A DNA stretch of 64,000 nucleotides from Anaeromyxobacter diazotrophicus (GTDB lineage: Bacteria > Myxococcota > Myxococcia > Myxococcales > Anaeromyxobacteraceae): NCBI RefSeq assembly GCF_013340205.1, contig NZ_BJTG01000001.1, forward strand, positions 1 through 64,000. The letters run 5' to 3'. Shown in pieces: positions 9,174-18,022 of the stretch. Every line of letters begins with the position of its first letter. Position 1 is the first letter of the stretch. Under the pieces are notes generated by a model, which was not told where the DNA came from, ran no database searches, and saw nothing but the letters and a program-made list of their open reading frames with translations. Made by a program: the position numbers and the translations under genes.

Positions 9174-9189
9174 GGGCCTGACCCTTGCA
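9174..9189 (+). promoter_or_regulatory. Candidate sigma-54 (-24/-12) promoter before the PstS-like gene
   Basis: GG at 9175-9176 and GC at 9187-9188 are spaced as in sigma-54 promoters. The -12 element is a perfect TTGCA, while the -24 element (GGGCCTG) matches only partly. The start codon is at 9240. GG-N10-GC alone is common at this GC content, so this is weaker than the sites before the hydrogenase and the second chemoreceptor. Confidence 0.35.
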
Positions 9190-9239
9190 ATCGAGTCGCT
9201 CCGGAGGCCCGCGGGCTCGCGCGGCCGAGGAGACGAACC

Positions 9240-10040
9240 ATGAACGGAACTGTGGGGAAGATGGCGACGGCCGCGGCGCTGGCCCTGGCCCTGGCGGCGA
9301 CGGCGCGCGCGGAGGAGCTCACCTACGACGGCGCCACGACCATCGGCGGGCGCATCGTCAAGGAGGCCGCGCCGGCCTTCCAGGCCAAGACGGGCGTGAA
9401 GTTCGCCGACATCCGGATGAACGGCGCGGGCAAGGGCCTCAAGGCCGTGCTCGCCGGAGAGGTGGCGGTGGCGGGCGTCTCGCGCAGCCTCAGCAACGAG
9501 GAGCTCAAGCAGCGCCCGTACTTCCAGATCATCGGCTACGACGCGCTGGGCGTCTTCGTGCACGAGAAGAACCCGGTCAAGGCGCTCTCGAAGGCGCAGC
9601 TCAAGGCCATCTTCGGGGGCAAGGTCCACAACTGGAAGGAGGTCGGCGGCCCCGATCTGCCCATCGTCGCCTGCAGCGAGGGCCTCCAGAGCGGCCGCGC
9701 CACGGTCGAGACCTTCAAGACCACGGTCCTCGACGGCGGCGCCTACGGCCCGGTGAAGGAGCTCGACGACGCGGCCGACTGCGTGAAGCTGGTCGCCTCG
9801 ACCCCCGGCGCCGTCGCCCCGGCCACCATGGCCTACGCCTCCGCCGGCGTCCGGGCTCTGCCGCTCGACGGCGTGAAGCCGACCCCCGAGGAGATCCGCG
9901 CCGGGAGCTACCTCCTCTCGCGCCCGCTCCTCCTCGTCGCGAAGGCGCGCCCCACCGGCGGCCTGAAGCAGTTCTTCGACTACATGCTGTCGGCCGAGGG
10001 CCAGCAGGTGGTGAAGAAGAGCTTCGTGGCGGCGCGGTAG
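9240..10040 (+). CDS. PstS-like periplasmic substrate-binding protein
   Basis: 266 residues with a Sec signal (charged start, Ala/Leu core, ATARA cleavage region near residue 24). The mature part is a type II periplasmic binding fold of the phosphate-binding PstS family: the opening L-T-Y-D-G-A-T-T-I-G, a central GVSRSLS loop, SKAQLKAIFGGKVHNWKEVGG (the characteristic I-F-x-G-x-x-x-x-W motif), and SAEGQQVV near the C-terminus. A GAGGAG site precedes the ATG. No pstCAB permease follows; instead a chemoreceptor begins 75 bp downstream. The protein could therefore present a ligand for taxis or be an orphan binding protein. Phosphate as ligand is not certain. Confidence 0.72.
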   Translation: MNGTVGKMATAAALALALAATARAEELTYDGATTIGGRIVKEAAPAFQAKTGVKFADIRMNGAGKGLKAVLAGEVAVAGVSRSLSNEELKQRPYFQIIGYDALGVFVHEKNPVKALSKAQLKAIFGGKVHNWKEVGGPDLPIVACSEGLQSGRATVETFKTTVLDGGAYGPVKELDDAADCVKLVASTPGAVAPATMAYASAGVRALPLDGVKPTPEEIRAGSYLLSRPLLLVAKARPTGGLKQFFDYMLSAEGQQVVKKSFVAAR

Positions 10041-10115
10041 CGTTCCGGGCGGGTCCGTCCGGCCGCACCCGCGGTCGGACGCGACCCGCGCGCCTCGAGC
10101 TCGAAAGGCGGCGTC

Positions 10116-12221
10116 ATGAAGATTCGCACGCGCATCCGGGTCTCGTTCGCCGGCGCGATGGCCATCCTGGCGCTGGTGGGCGGGCTCGCCTTCTGGAGCG
10201 CCGCCGCCATCCGCGGCCGGCTGGCGACCGTCGTCGGGGACACCGTCCCCACCCTGCAGGCGCTGGAAGACCTCCGCAACGGCCAGGCCGCCGTGATGCA
10301 CGCCCTCTACGCCGGCGCGGTGGCGCGCGGCGCCGAGGTGCGCCGCCTCGCGACCGGGCGGGCGCAGATGGGGTTCCAGCAGGTGGACGACGCGACCGCC
10401 GCCTTCGAGGCGCTGAAGCACGCCGGCGAGGTGCAGGCGCTGTGGGGCGCCGCCCAGGAGCCGCTCAAGGATTGGGCGGAATCGGCGCACGGGGCGCTCG
10501 ACGCGCTCGACGCCCGCACCGCCGCCGCGCAGGGCGAGGACCCGCGCGCCGCCGACGAGGCGGAGCGCAAGCTGGCGAGCGCGTTCACGGCGCTCGAGTC
10601 GCGCCACGCCTCCGCCGACGGGGCGCTCACCGATCTCGCGCAGAGCGTCCGGGGCGCGGCGGATCAGCTGCGCGCGGACGGGGAGCAGACCGCCGCGCGC
10701 GCCATCCGGCTCATCCTGGCCTCGATGGCCGCCGGCGTGGCGCTGCTCGTGGCGGTGTCGCTCCTGCTCGGGCGGCGCATCGGCCGCACCATCGCCTCGG
10801 CGCAGGCCGAGATGGGCCGGCTCTCCGCGGCGGTTCGCGCGGGCGAGCTCTCGGTGCGGGGCGATCCCGCCCGCGTGGACGTGGAGTTCCGCGGCATCGT
10901 GGCCGGGGTGAACGACACGCTCGAGGCGTTCACCGGGCCCATCGAGACCACCTCCGCCTATCTCTCGCGGCTGGCCCGCGGCGAGATCCCGCCGGCGCTC
11001 GAGGCGGAGTACCAGGGCGGCTTCAACGTCATCAAGGACAGCCTCAACGGCTGCATCGCGGCGGTGAACGCCCTCCTCGCCGACACGCGGCGCCTCGTGG
11101 ACGCGGCGGTGCGGGGCGAGCTCTCCGCCCGGGCCGACGCCGCGCGGCACCAGGGCGACTTCCGGGCCATCGTGCAGGGCGTGAACGAGACGCTCGACGC
11201 CGTCACCCGCCCCATCGACGATGCGGCGCAGGTCCTCGAGCGGCTGGCGGCGCGCGATCTCACCGCGCGGGTGGCCGGCGACCACGCCGGCGACCACGCG
11301 CGGGTGAAGGAGGCCGTGAACCGCACGGCCGAGGCGCTGCAGCAGGCGCTGCGGCAGGTCTCCGGCGCGGTGGAGGAGGTCTCGTCCGCGTCGGAGCAGA
11401 TCTCCACCTCCAGCCAGTCGGTGGCCGACGGGGCCGCGCGCCAGGCGGCCAGCCTCCAGGAGACGGCGGCCCAGCTCGACACCATGGCCAGCATGACCCG
11501 CCGCACCGCCGATCACGCGCAGCAGGCGGACGCGCTCGCCCGCGACGCGCGCGCCGCGGCCGACGAGGGCTCGACGGCGGTGGCGCAGATGACCGGCGCC
11601 ATGGCGGGCATCCAGGCCTCGGCCCAGGGCACCTCGCAGATCATCAAGGACATCAACGAGATCGCCTTCCAGACCAACCTCCTCGCGCTCAACGCGGCGG
11701 TCGAGGCCGCCCGCGCGGGCGAGGCGGGCCGCGGCTTCGCGGTGGTGGCGGAGGAGGTGCGGTCCCTGGCGCAGCGCTCGAAGGAGGCCGCGCACAAGAC
11801 CGAGGCGCTCATCGATCAGTCGGTGCGGCAGGCGACCGGCGGCGAGCTCACCGCGCGCCAGGTGAGCGAGAAGCTCGCGCACATCGCGGGCACGGTGGCC
11901 CGGGTGACCGAGATCGTGGCCGAGATGGCCGCCAGCGCCCGCGAGCAGGCGAGCGGGATCGGGCAGCTGCAGGAGGCGCTGCACCACGTCGACAGCGTGA
12001 CCCAGCAGACGGCCGCCACCTCCGAGCAGTCGTCCTCCGCCGCGAGCGAGCTCACGAGCCAGGCGCAGGAGCTGGCGTCGATGGTGGGCTCGTTCCAGCT
12101 CGCCGCGTCAGGCGGCCGAGGCGAGCGGCAGCTCGACCACGAAGGTGGAGCCGCGGCCGTGCTGGCTGTGGACCCGGATGGTGCCGCCGTGGGCCTTCAC
12201 GATCTCGCGGGCGGCCCATAG
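10116..12221 (+). CDS. Methyl-accepting chemotaxis protein with tandem HAMP-like segments
   Basis: 701 residues. TM1 is about residues 10-33, a helical periplasmic region of about 150 residues follows, and TM2 is about 200-222. Two or more HAMP-like repeats come next, each with a G-V-N-x-T-L-[DE]-A core, then a methyl-accepting signalling coiled coil. The hairpin tip has the canonical [18 protein letters not shown] and FAVVAEEVR segments that contact CheA/CheW. The natural end is near SMVGSFQL, but the frame runs another ~37 residues through sequence that is antisense to the kinase at 12108-13283. That tail is Gly/Asp-rich and probably not a folded domain. It may share a transcript with the PstS-like gene 75 bp upstream. 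Confidence 0.9.
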   Translation: MKIRTRIRVSFAGAMAILALVGGLAFWSAAAIRGRLATVVGDTVPTLQALEDLRNGQAAVMHALYAGAVARGAEVRRLATGRAQMGFQQVDDATAAFEALKHAGEVQALWGAAQEPLKDWAESAHGALDALDARTAAAQGEDPRAADEAERKLASAFTALESRHASADGALTDLAQSVRGAADQLRADGEQTAARAIRLILASMAAGVALLVAVSLLLGRRIGRTIASAQAEMGRLSAAVRAGELSVRGDPARVDVEFRGIVAGVNDTLEAFTGPIETTSAYLSRLARGEIPPALEAEYQGGFNVIKDSLNGCIAAVNALLADTRRLVDAAVRGELSARADAARHQGDFRAIVQGVNETLDAVTRPIDDAAQVLERLAARDLTARVAGDHAGDHARVKEAVNRTAEALQQALRQVSGAVEEVSSASEQISTSSQSVADGAARQAASLQETAAQLDTMASMTRRTADHAQQADALARDARAAADEGSTAVAQMTGAMAGIQASAQGTSQIIKDINEIAFQTNLLALNAAVEAARAGEAGRGFAVVAEEVRSLAQRSKEAAHKTEALIDQSVRQATGGELTARQVSEKLAHIAGTVARVTEIVAEMAASAREQASGIGQLQEALHHVDSVTQQTAATSEQSSSAASELTSQAQELASMVGSFQLAASGGRGERQLDHEGGAAAVLAVDPDGAAVGLHDLAGGP

Positions 12222-13283
12222 CCCGAAGCCGAAGCCGCCGTACTGGGAGACGGGCGCGGCGCGCCCGAACCGCTCGAAGATGCGCGCGTGGTCCTCGGCC
12301 GCGATGCCGATGCCGCGGTCGCGCACCACCAGCACCGCCCGGTCGTCGGCGCGCGCCACCGCGACCTCCACCGGCTCGTCGCCGCCGTACTTGAGCGCGT
12401 TGTCGATGAGGCTCGCCACGACCTGCTCGATGCGGGCGCCGTCGCAGCGCCCCAGCACGACCCCCCCGACGCTGAGCCGCAGCCGCCCCGGCTCGGGGAG
12501 CACCGCGCGCCGCCGCTCGACCAGGCCCGCCACCATCGGGCCGAGGCTCACCGGGGCGAGGTCCAGCCGGAGGTGGCCCGAGGCGATCCGGGCCACGTCG
12601 AGCAGCGTGTCGATGAGCGAGCTCATGCGGTCGACGTGCTGCTCGAGCTTGGCGGCGCGCGCGGGCAGGGACGCGACCGCCTCCTCGGGCTTGCGCCGCG
12701 CCGAGCGGGCCAGCGTCTGGAGGTGCAGGCGCAGCGCGGTGAGCGGGGTGCGCAGCTCGTGCGAGGCGAGCGAGAGGAACTCGTCGCGGGCCCGGAGCGC
12801 GATGCCCGCGTCGGCCAGGCGGTGCAGCGCCTCCTCCCGCCGCTTGCGCTCGGAGACGTCGCGCAGCACCGCGGCGAAGCCGCAGGTGCCGCCGGCCTCG
12901 TCTCGCAGCGGGTTCAACACCACCTGCGCCCAGAAGGTGCTCCCGTCGGCGCGCACCCGCAGCCCCTCCTCGGCGTGCCGGCCGTGGAGGAGCGCCTGCT
13001 CCAGCGCCTCGGCGACGCCTCCCTCGGCGACCTCCTGCCCGAGGTGGAGGCGCCCGACGTGCTCCCCGACGATCTCCTCCTGGGCGTAGCCGAGGAGCCG
13101 CTCGGCGCCGCGGTTCCAGGTGGTGATGTGGCCGGCCGGGTCGAGCGCGAAGATGGCGTGGTCCGAGATGCTGTCGAGGAGCCGCCACGCCTCGCCGTCG
13201 CGCTCGGGTTGCGCGCGGTCCTCGCGCTCCGCGCGCGCGGAGGCGCAGCTCGTGGCCGTTTGCGTCATGCAGGCGCGCACCAT
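12108..13283 (-). CDS. PAS-domain sensor histidine kinase
   Basis: 391 residues without membrane segments, so cytoplasmic. A PAS domain (about 33-147, [11 protein letters not shown]) with a PAC tail leads into HisKA with phospho-acceptor His175 (ASHELRTPL), then HATPase_c with N-box DNALKY, G1 DRGIGI, and G2 region GFGFGLW. An alternative start is Met6 at 13268. The partner regulator is not adjacent. The last 114 bp overlap the convergent chemoreceptor gene, so the kinase's G-box coding sequence fixes the antisense tail of the chemoreceptor. Confidence 0.88.
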   Translation of the reverse strand: MVRACMTQTATSCASARAEREDRAQPERDGEAWRLLDSISDHAIFALDPAGHITTWNRGAERLLGYAQEEIVGEHVGRLHLGQEVAEGGVAEALEQALLHGRHAEEGLRVRADGSTFWAQVVLNPLRDEAGGTCGFAAVLRDVSERKRREEALHRLADAGIALRARDEFLSLASHELRTPLTALRLHLQTLARSARRKPEEAVASLPARAAKLEQHVDRMSSLIDTLLDVARIASGHLRLDLAPVSLGPMVAGLVERRRAVLPEPGRLRLSVGGVVLGRCDGARIEQVVASLIDNALKYGGDEPVEVAVARADDRAVLVVRDRGIGIAAEDHARIFERFGRAAPVSQYGGFGFGLWAAREIVKAHGGTIRVHSQHGRGSTFVVELPLASAA

Positions 13284-13398
13284 AGCCGCTTCGGCCCCCG
13301 TCCGTCAGCGGGCTGCCGCTCGCGCGCCGGCCGGGAAAGCGGGCGCCCGCCGACGGGGGCGCCCAGCCGGGAGCGGAGGTTTCGATTACAACGACGGC

Positions 13399-14430
13399 AT
13401 GACCAGCCCGGCCTCCAGGCCCTCTGCCCTGCTCGCGCTCCCGCTCCTGCTCGCCGCCTGCGCCACCCACCCGCGCGCCGCCGGGGCCGACGGGCTCCTG
13501 CACGCCGACCACCCGCTCGCCGGGCGCATCTGGGACGTGCGGGCGGGGGCGTTCGTGGACGACGCGGCGCTCGAGCGGGCGCTCGTCTCCGCGGACTTCG
13601 TGCTGCTCGGCGAGACCCACGACAACCCCGAGCACCACCGCCTCCAGGCGCGCGCGCTCGCCGGGCTGGTCGCGGCCGGCAGGCGGCCAGCGGTCGCGTT
13701 CGAGATGCTCGACGTCGCCCAGCAGCCGCGCGTCGACGAGGCGCTGGCGGGGCCCGGCCCGCACGACCCCGGCGCCCTGGCGCGGGCGATCGGGTGGGCG
13801 AAGAGCGGCTGGCCCGACTTCGCGCTCTACCGCCCCATCTTCGAGGTGGCGCTCCGCGCCGGGCTGCCGATCGAGGCGGCGAACCTCTCCCGCAAGCAGG
13901 TGCACGAGGTGGTGCGGACGGGGGCGGCCTCGCTCGCGCCCGAGGTGCGCACGCTGCTCGACCGCGCGGGCCCGCTCTCGAAGGAGGCGACGGACGAGAT
14001 CCGCGACGAGATGTACGAGTCGCACTGCCGCGAGATGCCGCGGACCATGCTGGAGCCGTTCGTCACCATGCAGCGCGCCCGCGACGCGCAGATGGCGGAG
14101 CGGTTGCTGGCGGCGGCGCGCGGCCGCGAGGGCGGCGCGGTGCTGATCGCCGGCGCCGGCCACGTGCGCGACGACCGCGCCGTGCCGAGCTACCTGGCCC
14201 GCGAGGCGCCGGGGCGCACCCGGCGCGCGGTCGCCTTCCAGGAGGTCTCCCCCGCGCTTCGCACGCCGGCGGACTACGCCGCCGCCTTCGGCGCGGGCGG
14301 GCTGCCCTTCGACTACGTCGTCTTCACCGCCGCGGCCCCGCGCGAGGACCCGTGCCAGGGCCTGCGCGAGCACCAGCGCCGGCCGGGCCCCGGCCCCCAG
14401 GCGCCCGCGCCCGCCGGCGTCGACCTGTAG
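13399..14430 (+). CDS. ChaN-like haem/iron-binding lipoprotein
   Basis: 343 residues. The N-terminus is a lipoprotein signal with L-L-A-A-C-A, lipidated Cys expected near residue 17. The rest is the Cofac_haem_bdg (ChaN) fold: VLLGETHDNPEHH near the start, AFEMLD, a Y-R-P-I-F-E segment, and GAGHVRDDRAVP near the C-terminus. ChaN of Campylobacter binds haem and works with outer-membrane iron uptake; in other bacteria its role is unclear. The frame is open upstream to 13120, but the ATG at 13399 begins the signal peptide and is the sensible start. No iron-uptake gene is next to it. Confidence 0.8.
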   Translation: MTSPASRPSALLALPLLLAACATHPRAAGADGLLHADHPLAGRIWDVRAGAFVDDAALERALVSADFVLLGETHDNPEHHRLQARALAGLVAAGRRPAVAFEMLDVAQQPRVDEALAGPGPHDPGALARAIGWAKSGWPDFALYRPIFEVALRAGLPIEAANLSRKQVHEVVRTGAASLAPEVRTLLDRAGPLSKEATDEIRDEMYESHCREMPRTMLEPFVTMQRARDAQMAERLLAAARGREGGAVLIAGAGHVRDDRAVPSYLAREAPGRTRRAVAFQEVSPALRTPADYAAAFGAGGLPFDYVVFTAAAPREDPCQGLREHQRRPGPGPQAPAPAGVDL

Positions 14431-14440
14431 GCCCCCCGGC

Positions 14441-14470
14441 GGGCGCCTCGGGTGAATTCCCGATGCGCCC
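14441..14470 (+). terminator. Hairpin after the ChaN-like gene
   Basis: A 12-bp stem with one mismatch (14441-14452 with 14459-14470) and a TGAATT loop lies 10 bp past the stop codon. There is no T-run after it, so intrinsic termination would be weak; it could also be an RNA-end stabiliser. The rest of 14431-14642 shows nothing else I can name. Confidence 0.45.
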
Positions 14471-14642
14471 CTCGGGCGATCGCGCCGCGCGCGACCTGCG
14501 AACGCGCGCGCCGGCCCCGGAAACGAACTCTGCACGCTCGGTCATCGTCCCAATGTCGCCTTCCGCGCGGATTTGCGAGATTGGCGTCGTGAGGTTGCAG
14601 CGAGCTTCCAACCCCCGACGGACCGAAACGAGGAGAGGCGCC

Positions 14643-15074
14643 ATGACGACGATCGAGGCCGGCAACCGCGTGAAGAAGGGCTACTACTTCAGCGCCAAGA
14701 GCTGGACGCTCCAGCCCATGCCGAAGGACGGCGAGGCGCTGCCGGGAGAGGCGGGCGAGCGCTACGTGCACGTCCCGCTGCTGCTCGCCTTCGTGCTCGC
14801 CCCGCTCATGGGCGCCGCCTTCCTCATGTTCCTCCCCTTCGTCGGCTTCTACCTGGCGCTCGCCGCCGCCGTCCGGCCGGTGGTGAAGCTCTTCCGCAGC
14901 TCCGCCGAGGAGGTCGCGGCCAGCCTGCAGCCCGGCTGGGCGCCCGGCGAGGCCCACCTCACCGGCCGCCGTGCCGAGGGCGAGGGGGAGCCGGGGACGC
15001 CGGCCCCGAACGCCCAGCTCGACTCGCTCTCGAAGGAGATCGGCGCGCGGCGAGACGAGCAGAAGAAGGCGTAG
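14643..15074 (+). CDS. Small membrane protein of unknown function
   Basis: 143 residues preceded by AGGAGAGG, 5 bases before the ATG. The cytoplasmic-looking N-terminus (KKGYYFSAKSW) is followed by one long hydrophobic stretch or hairpin (about 42-80, rich in Leu/Ala/Phe with a central Pro). A charged tail then ends with several Glu/Arg/Lys and KKA. I recognise no family. The next gene, a TPR lipoprotein, is separated by a hairpin, so co-transcription is doubtful. Confidence 0.7.
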   Translation: MTTIEAGNRVKKGYYFSAKSWTLQPMPKDGEALPGEAGERYVHVPLLLAFVLAPLMGAAFLMFLPFVGFYLALAAAVRPVVKLFRSSAEEVAASLQPGWAPGEAHLTGRRAEGEGEPGTPAPNAQLDSLSKEIGARRDEQKKA

Positions 15075-15100
15075 CGCCCCCGCGGCGCGGGAGCCTCGGC

Positions 15101-15135
15101 GCGGCCGGGAGGGGTCGAGAGACTCTCCCGGCCGC
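15101..15135 (+). terminator. Hairpin between the small membrane protein and the TPR lipoprotein
   Basis: An 11-bp perfect stem (15101-15111 with 15125-15135) has a 13-base loop that can partly pair. It starts 27 bp after the stop codon. No T-tract follows. It is probably a transcription attenuator or 3'-end structure. Confidence 0.45.
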
Positions 15136-15194
15136 GGCGCGTTGCGTGCGAGAATCGCCGCCCGCGCCGCCGACCGGCGCCCGAGGAGGACACC

Positions 15195-15806
15195 TTGAAC
15201 CGACCCCTGCCGCGCCTCGCCCCGTGCGCGCTCGCCCTCGCGCTCGCCGCCGCCCCCGCCGCGTGCAAGCGCTCCGACCGCGAGCCTTCGTTCCCGCCCC
15301 CGCCGCCGCCGCCTGGCGGGATGGGGGGTGGCCTGGGCGCCGCCCCCGGGCTGCCGATGCCGCCCGCGGGCGGCCTCGACGTGCAGCGCCGCATCGCGGG
15401 CGAGGAGCAGGTCGTGGCGCAGGACCCGAAGAACGCGCAGGCCTGGATCGCGCTCGGCAACGACTACTTCGACACGAAGCAGCGGCAGAAGTCGGTGGAC
15501 GCCTACGCGCGCGCGCTCGAGCTCAAGCCCAACGACCCGGACGTCCTCACCGACCAGGGCGTCATGTACCGGGAGCTCGGGGCCTTCGACAAGGCGGTCG
15601 CGAACTTCAAGAAGGCGAGCCAGCTCGACCCGCGGCACGTCCAGAGCGTCTACAACCTGGGCGTCGTCTACGCCTTCGACCTCAAGGACCGCGACCAGGC
15701 GCTCGCGGCGTGGCGCCGCGTGGTCGACATCGCGCCCACGAGCCCGCAGGCGGCCCAGGCCCGGCAGGCGATGGCCGACCTGCAAGGTGCTCCCGCCGCG
15801 CGCTGA
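15195..15806 (+). CDS. TPR-repeat periplasmic protein, probable lipoprotein
   Basis: 203 residues from a TTG start placed after GAGGAGG. The N-terminus is a signal peptide ending in A-P-A-A-C-K. The Cys suits lipidation, although the -3 residue is Pro rather than Leu. A Pro/Gly-rich linker (about 35-60) is followed by at least three tetratricopeptide repeats (about 70-190) with the usual spacing (NAQAWIALGNDYF, NDPDVLTDQGVMY, HVQSVYNLGVVY). TPRs form protein-binding scaffolds, so a role in envelope complex assembly is plausible but unproven. Confidence 0.8.
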   Translation: MNRPLPRLAPCALALALAAAPAACKRSDREPSFPPPPPPPGGMGGGLGAAPGLPMPPAGGLDVQRRIAGEEQVVAQDPKNAQAWIALGNDYFDTKQRQKSVDAYARALELKPNDPDVLTDQGVMYRELGAFDKAVANFKKASQLDPRHVQSVYNLGVVYAFDLKDRDQALAAWRRVVDIAPTSPQAAQARQAMADLQGAPAAR

Positions 15807-15930
15807 CGCGGCCACGCACCCGCGCCGACAGCGACACACTCCGGGGCGCCCTGCCCGGTCGCGAGAGGCAAAACACCACCTCGACCCGTCAGGGGCCTCA
15901 TGCCTTTGATGCGCGCCGGAGGTGGCACCC

Positions 15931-17292
15931 ATGTCTCAGGCGATGTTCTGGATCCAGTTCGCGCTCGTGCTGGGCGCCATCCTGCTCGGCATCCGCCGGG
16001 GCGGGGTGGCGCTCGGGCTCATCGGCGGGCTGGGCGTGGCGGTCCTCGTCTTCGGCTTCCGCGTCCCGCCGTCGGAGCCGCCCATCGCGGTGATGCTCAT
16101 CATCCTCGCCGTGGTGACCGCCTCCGCCACGCTGCAGGTCGCTGGAGGCCTCGACTACCTCGTGCAGCTGACCGAGCGGCTCCTGCGCGCGCACCCGAAG
16201 CGCGTCACCCTGCTCGCGCCGTTCTGCACCTTCTTCCTCACCGTCTGCGTCGGCACGGGCCACGCCGTGTACGCGCTCCTGCCGGTCATCGCCGACGTCG
16301 CGCTGAAGACCCGGATCCGCCCCGAGCGGCCGATGGCGATCTCCAGCGTCGCGGCGCAGATGGGCATCACCGCGAGCCCGGTCGCCGCCGCCGTCACCAC
16401 CTTCCTCGGCTACGCGGCGCGGATGGGCACCCCCGTCACCATCTACGACATCGTCAAGATCACGCTCCCGGCCGGCCTCGTCGGCGTGCTGGCCGGCGCG
16501 CTGTGGAGCCTCAACCGCGGCCGGGATCTCGACCAGGATCCCGAGTTCCAGCGCCGCCTGGAGGACCCCGCCTTCCGGGCGCAGCTCGACGTCTCGGTCA
16601 CCACCCTCGACAAGCAGCTCCCCCGCACCGCCAAGCTGTCGGTGGCGCTGTTCTTCGGCGGCGTCCTCTTCATCGTGCTCCTCGCGCTCCGCGACACCTT
16701 CGCCAACGCCGGCTACCACCTGCCGCAGCTGCTCCCGCTCGCCGACGGCAAGCCCGTCCCCATGACGACGGTGGTACAGATGGTGATGCTCGGCTTCGGC
16801 GCGTTCATCCTCTTCGCGACGAACGTGAAGGCGGCCGACATCTCGAAGTCGAGCGTGTTCACGGCCGGCATGATCGCGGTGGTGTCCATCTTCGGCATCG
16901 CCTGGATGAGCGACACCTTCGTCACCTCCAACAAGGCGTTCCTGATCGCGAAGATCAAGACGATGGTGCAGCTCGCGCCCTGGACGTTCGCCATCGCGAT
17001 GTTCTGCGTCTCGGCGTTCGTCAAGAGCCAGGCGGCGACCCTGACGGTCATGATTCCCTTCGGGATCGCGCTCGGGCTCCCCGCTACACTCATGCTGGGG
17101 CTCATGCCGGCGAGCTACGCCTACTTCTTCTTCTGCTTCTACCCGTCGGATCTGGCCGCCATCAACATGGACCGGACCGGCACCACCCACATCGGGAAAT
17201 ACCTCTTGAACCACAGCTTCATGATCCCAGGGCTCATCGGCGTCTCGGTCTCGACCGCGGTCGCCTATCTCCTCTCCCGCGTGGCGTTCTGA
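15931..17292 (+). CDS. Anaerobic C4-dicarboxylate transporter, Dcu family
   Basis: 453 residues, nearly all hydrophobic, with about 10-12 membrane segments. The pattern matches DcuA/DcuB: a G-I-R-R-G-G-V-A-L-G start, FGFRVPPSEPP, FLTVCVGTGH, the conserved AAQMGITASPVAAAV segment, and a C-terminal FPSD-like YPSDLAAINMDRTGTTHIGK. Dcu carriers exchange external fumarate, malate or aspartate for succinate during fumarate respiration. I chose ATG 15931 because GGAGG lies 8 bases before it; a GTG at 15922 would add three residues. The carrier fits an anaerobic, fumarate-respiring lifestyle. Confidence 0.88.
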   Translation: MSQAMFWIQFALVLGAILLGIRRGGVALGLIGGLGVAVLVFGFRVPPSEPPIAVMLIILAVVTASATLQVAGGLDYLVQLTERLLRAHPKRVTLLAPFCTFFLTVCVGTGHAVYALLPVIADVALKTRIRPERPMAISSVAAQMGITASPVAAAVTTFLGYAARMGTPVTIYDIVKITLPAGLVGVLAGALWSLNRGRDLDQDPEFQRRLEDPAFRAQLDVSVTTLDKQLPRTAKLSVALFFGGVLFIVLLALRDTFANAGYHLPQLLPLADGKPVPMTTVVQMVMLGFGAFILFATNVKAADISKSSVFTAGMIAVVSIFGIAWMSDTFVTSNKAFLIAKIKTMVQLAPWTFAIAMFCVSAFVKSQAATLTVMIPFGIALGLPATLMLGLMPASYAYFFFCFYPSDLAAINMDRTGTTHIGKYLLNHSFMIPGLIGVSVSTAVAYLLSRVAF

Positions 17293-17960
17293 GCGGCCCC
17301 GGCGCGCTCGCGGACCTGACCGCCTTCATCCGGGCCCGCACGCGGCCGGCGCCGGTCCCCATCGTCCCCGAGGTCGTCACCTACCAGGCGGACGAGCTGA
17401 CGCCGCTCTGGCACGCCACGCAGCAGGAGCTCGGCGGCTCGGATCAGGCGCCCTTCTGGGCGTTCCCCTGGCCCGGTGGCCAGGCGGTGGCGCGCCACGT
17501 GCTCGACCACCCGGAGCTGGTGCGCGGGCGCCGGGTGCTCGACTTCGCGTCCGGCAGCGGCCTGGTCGCGATCGCGGCCGCCCGCGCCGGCGCGGCGCGG
17601 GTGGAGGCGTGCGATCTCGACCCCTTCGCGCGCGCCGCGCTCGACCTCAACGCGGCGCTCAACGGCGTGGAGATCTCCTGGCGCGCGGGCGACCTCATCG
17701 GCGCGCCGCTGCCGGAGGTCGAGGTGCTCCTGGCCGGGGACGTGTTCTACGAGCGCGCGCTCTCCGAGACCGCGCTGCGCTGGATGAGCGCGCTCGCGGC
17801 GCGCGGCGTGCTGGTGCTGGCCGGCGACCCGGGGCGCCTCTACACTCCGCGCTCGGGCCTGCGCGAGCGGGCGAGCTACGCCGTGCCGGCGTCGCCCGAG
17901 ATCGAGGCGGCGTCGCTCCTCGAGGCGACCGTGTACGAGGTGCTGCCGCCCCCGGCGTAG
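17289..17960 (+). CDS. Class I SAM methyltransferase, ETF-beta/nicotinamide methyltransferase-like
   Basis: About 223 residues. The N-terminal part has PFWAFPWPGGQAVARHVLDHPE. Next come the SAM motif I VLDFASGSGLVAIAAARAGA and the acidic loop ACDLDPFA, then LLAGDVFYE. This resembles the METTL20/ETFB lysine methyltransferase group, which also includes proteins annotated as nicotinamide N-methyltransferases. No ATG, GTG or TTG fits. A CTG at 17289 overlaps the stop of the Dcu gene (17290-17292), so a CTG start with translational coupling is the best guess. The substrate is not shown; no electron-transfer flavoprotein gene lies nearby. Confidence 0.72.
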   Translation: MSGPGALADLTAFIRARTRPAPVPIVPEVVTYQADELTPLWHATQQELGGSDQAPFWAFPWPGGQAVARHVLDHPELVRGRRVLDFASGSGLVAIAAARAGAARVEACDLDPFARAALDLNAALNGVEISWRAGDLIGAPLPEVEVLLAGDVFYERALSETALRWMSALAARGVLVLAGDPGRLYTPRSGLRERASYAVPASPEIEAASLLEATVYEVLPPPA

Positions 17961-18000
17961 CGCCGGCGGCCGCGAGAGGGCGGGCCGCGCCGCCGGCGCT
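17959..18000. terminator. Hairpin between convergent genes
   Basis: Perfect 12-bp arms at 17959-17970 and 17989-18000 with an 18-base GC-rich loop. It sits between the end of the methyltransferase gene and the end of the convergent Ser/Gly-rich gene, so it could serve both strands. There is no T-run. Confidence 0.5.
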
Positions 18001-18022
18001 CCCGCCCTCCGCGCTCCCGGCC

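Noticed and set aside
10050-10092. Hairpin between the binding protein and the chemoreceptor as terminator
   Set aside because: The stem is imperfect and lacks a T-run; the short spacing suggests read-through, so I did not list it.
6324-11987. 1887-residue minus-strand open frame
   Set aside because: It runs antisense through tgt, the binding protein and the chemoreceptor, all of which have clear motifs. No family features.
12288-14642. Upstream part of a long plus-strand frame ending in the small membrane protein
   Set aside because: Antisense to the PAS kinase and out of frame with the ChaN-like gene; only 14643-15074 has a ribosome-binding site and sensible composition.
15900-17288. Upstream extension of the methyltransferase frame
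   Set aside because: It lies out of frame inside the Dcu carrier gene, which has strong membrane-protein features.
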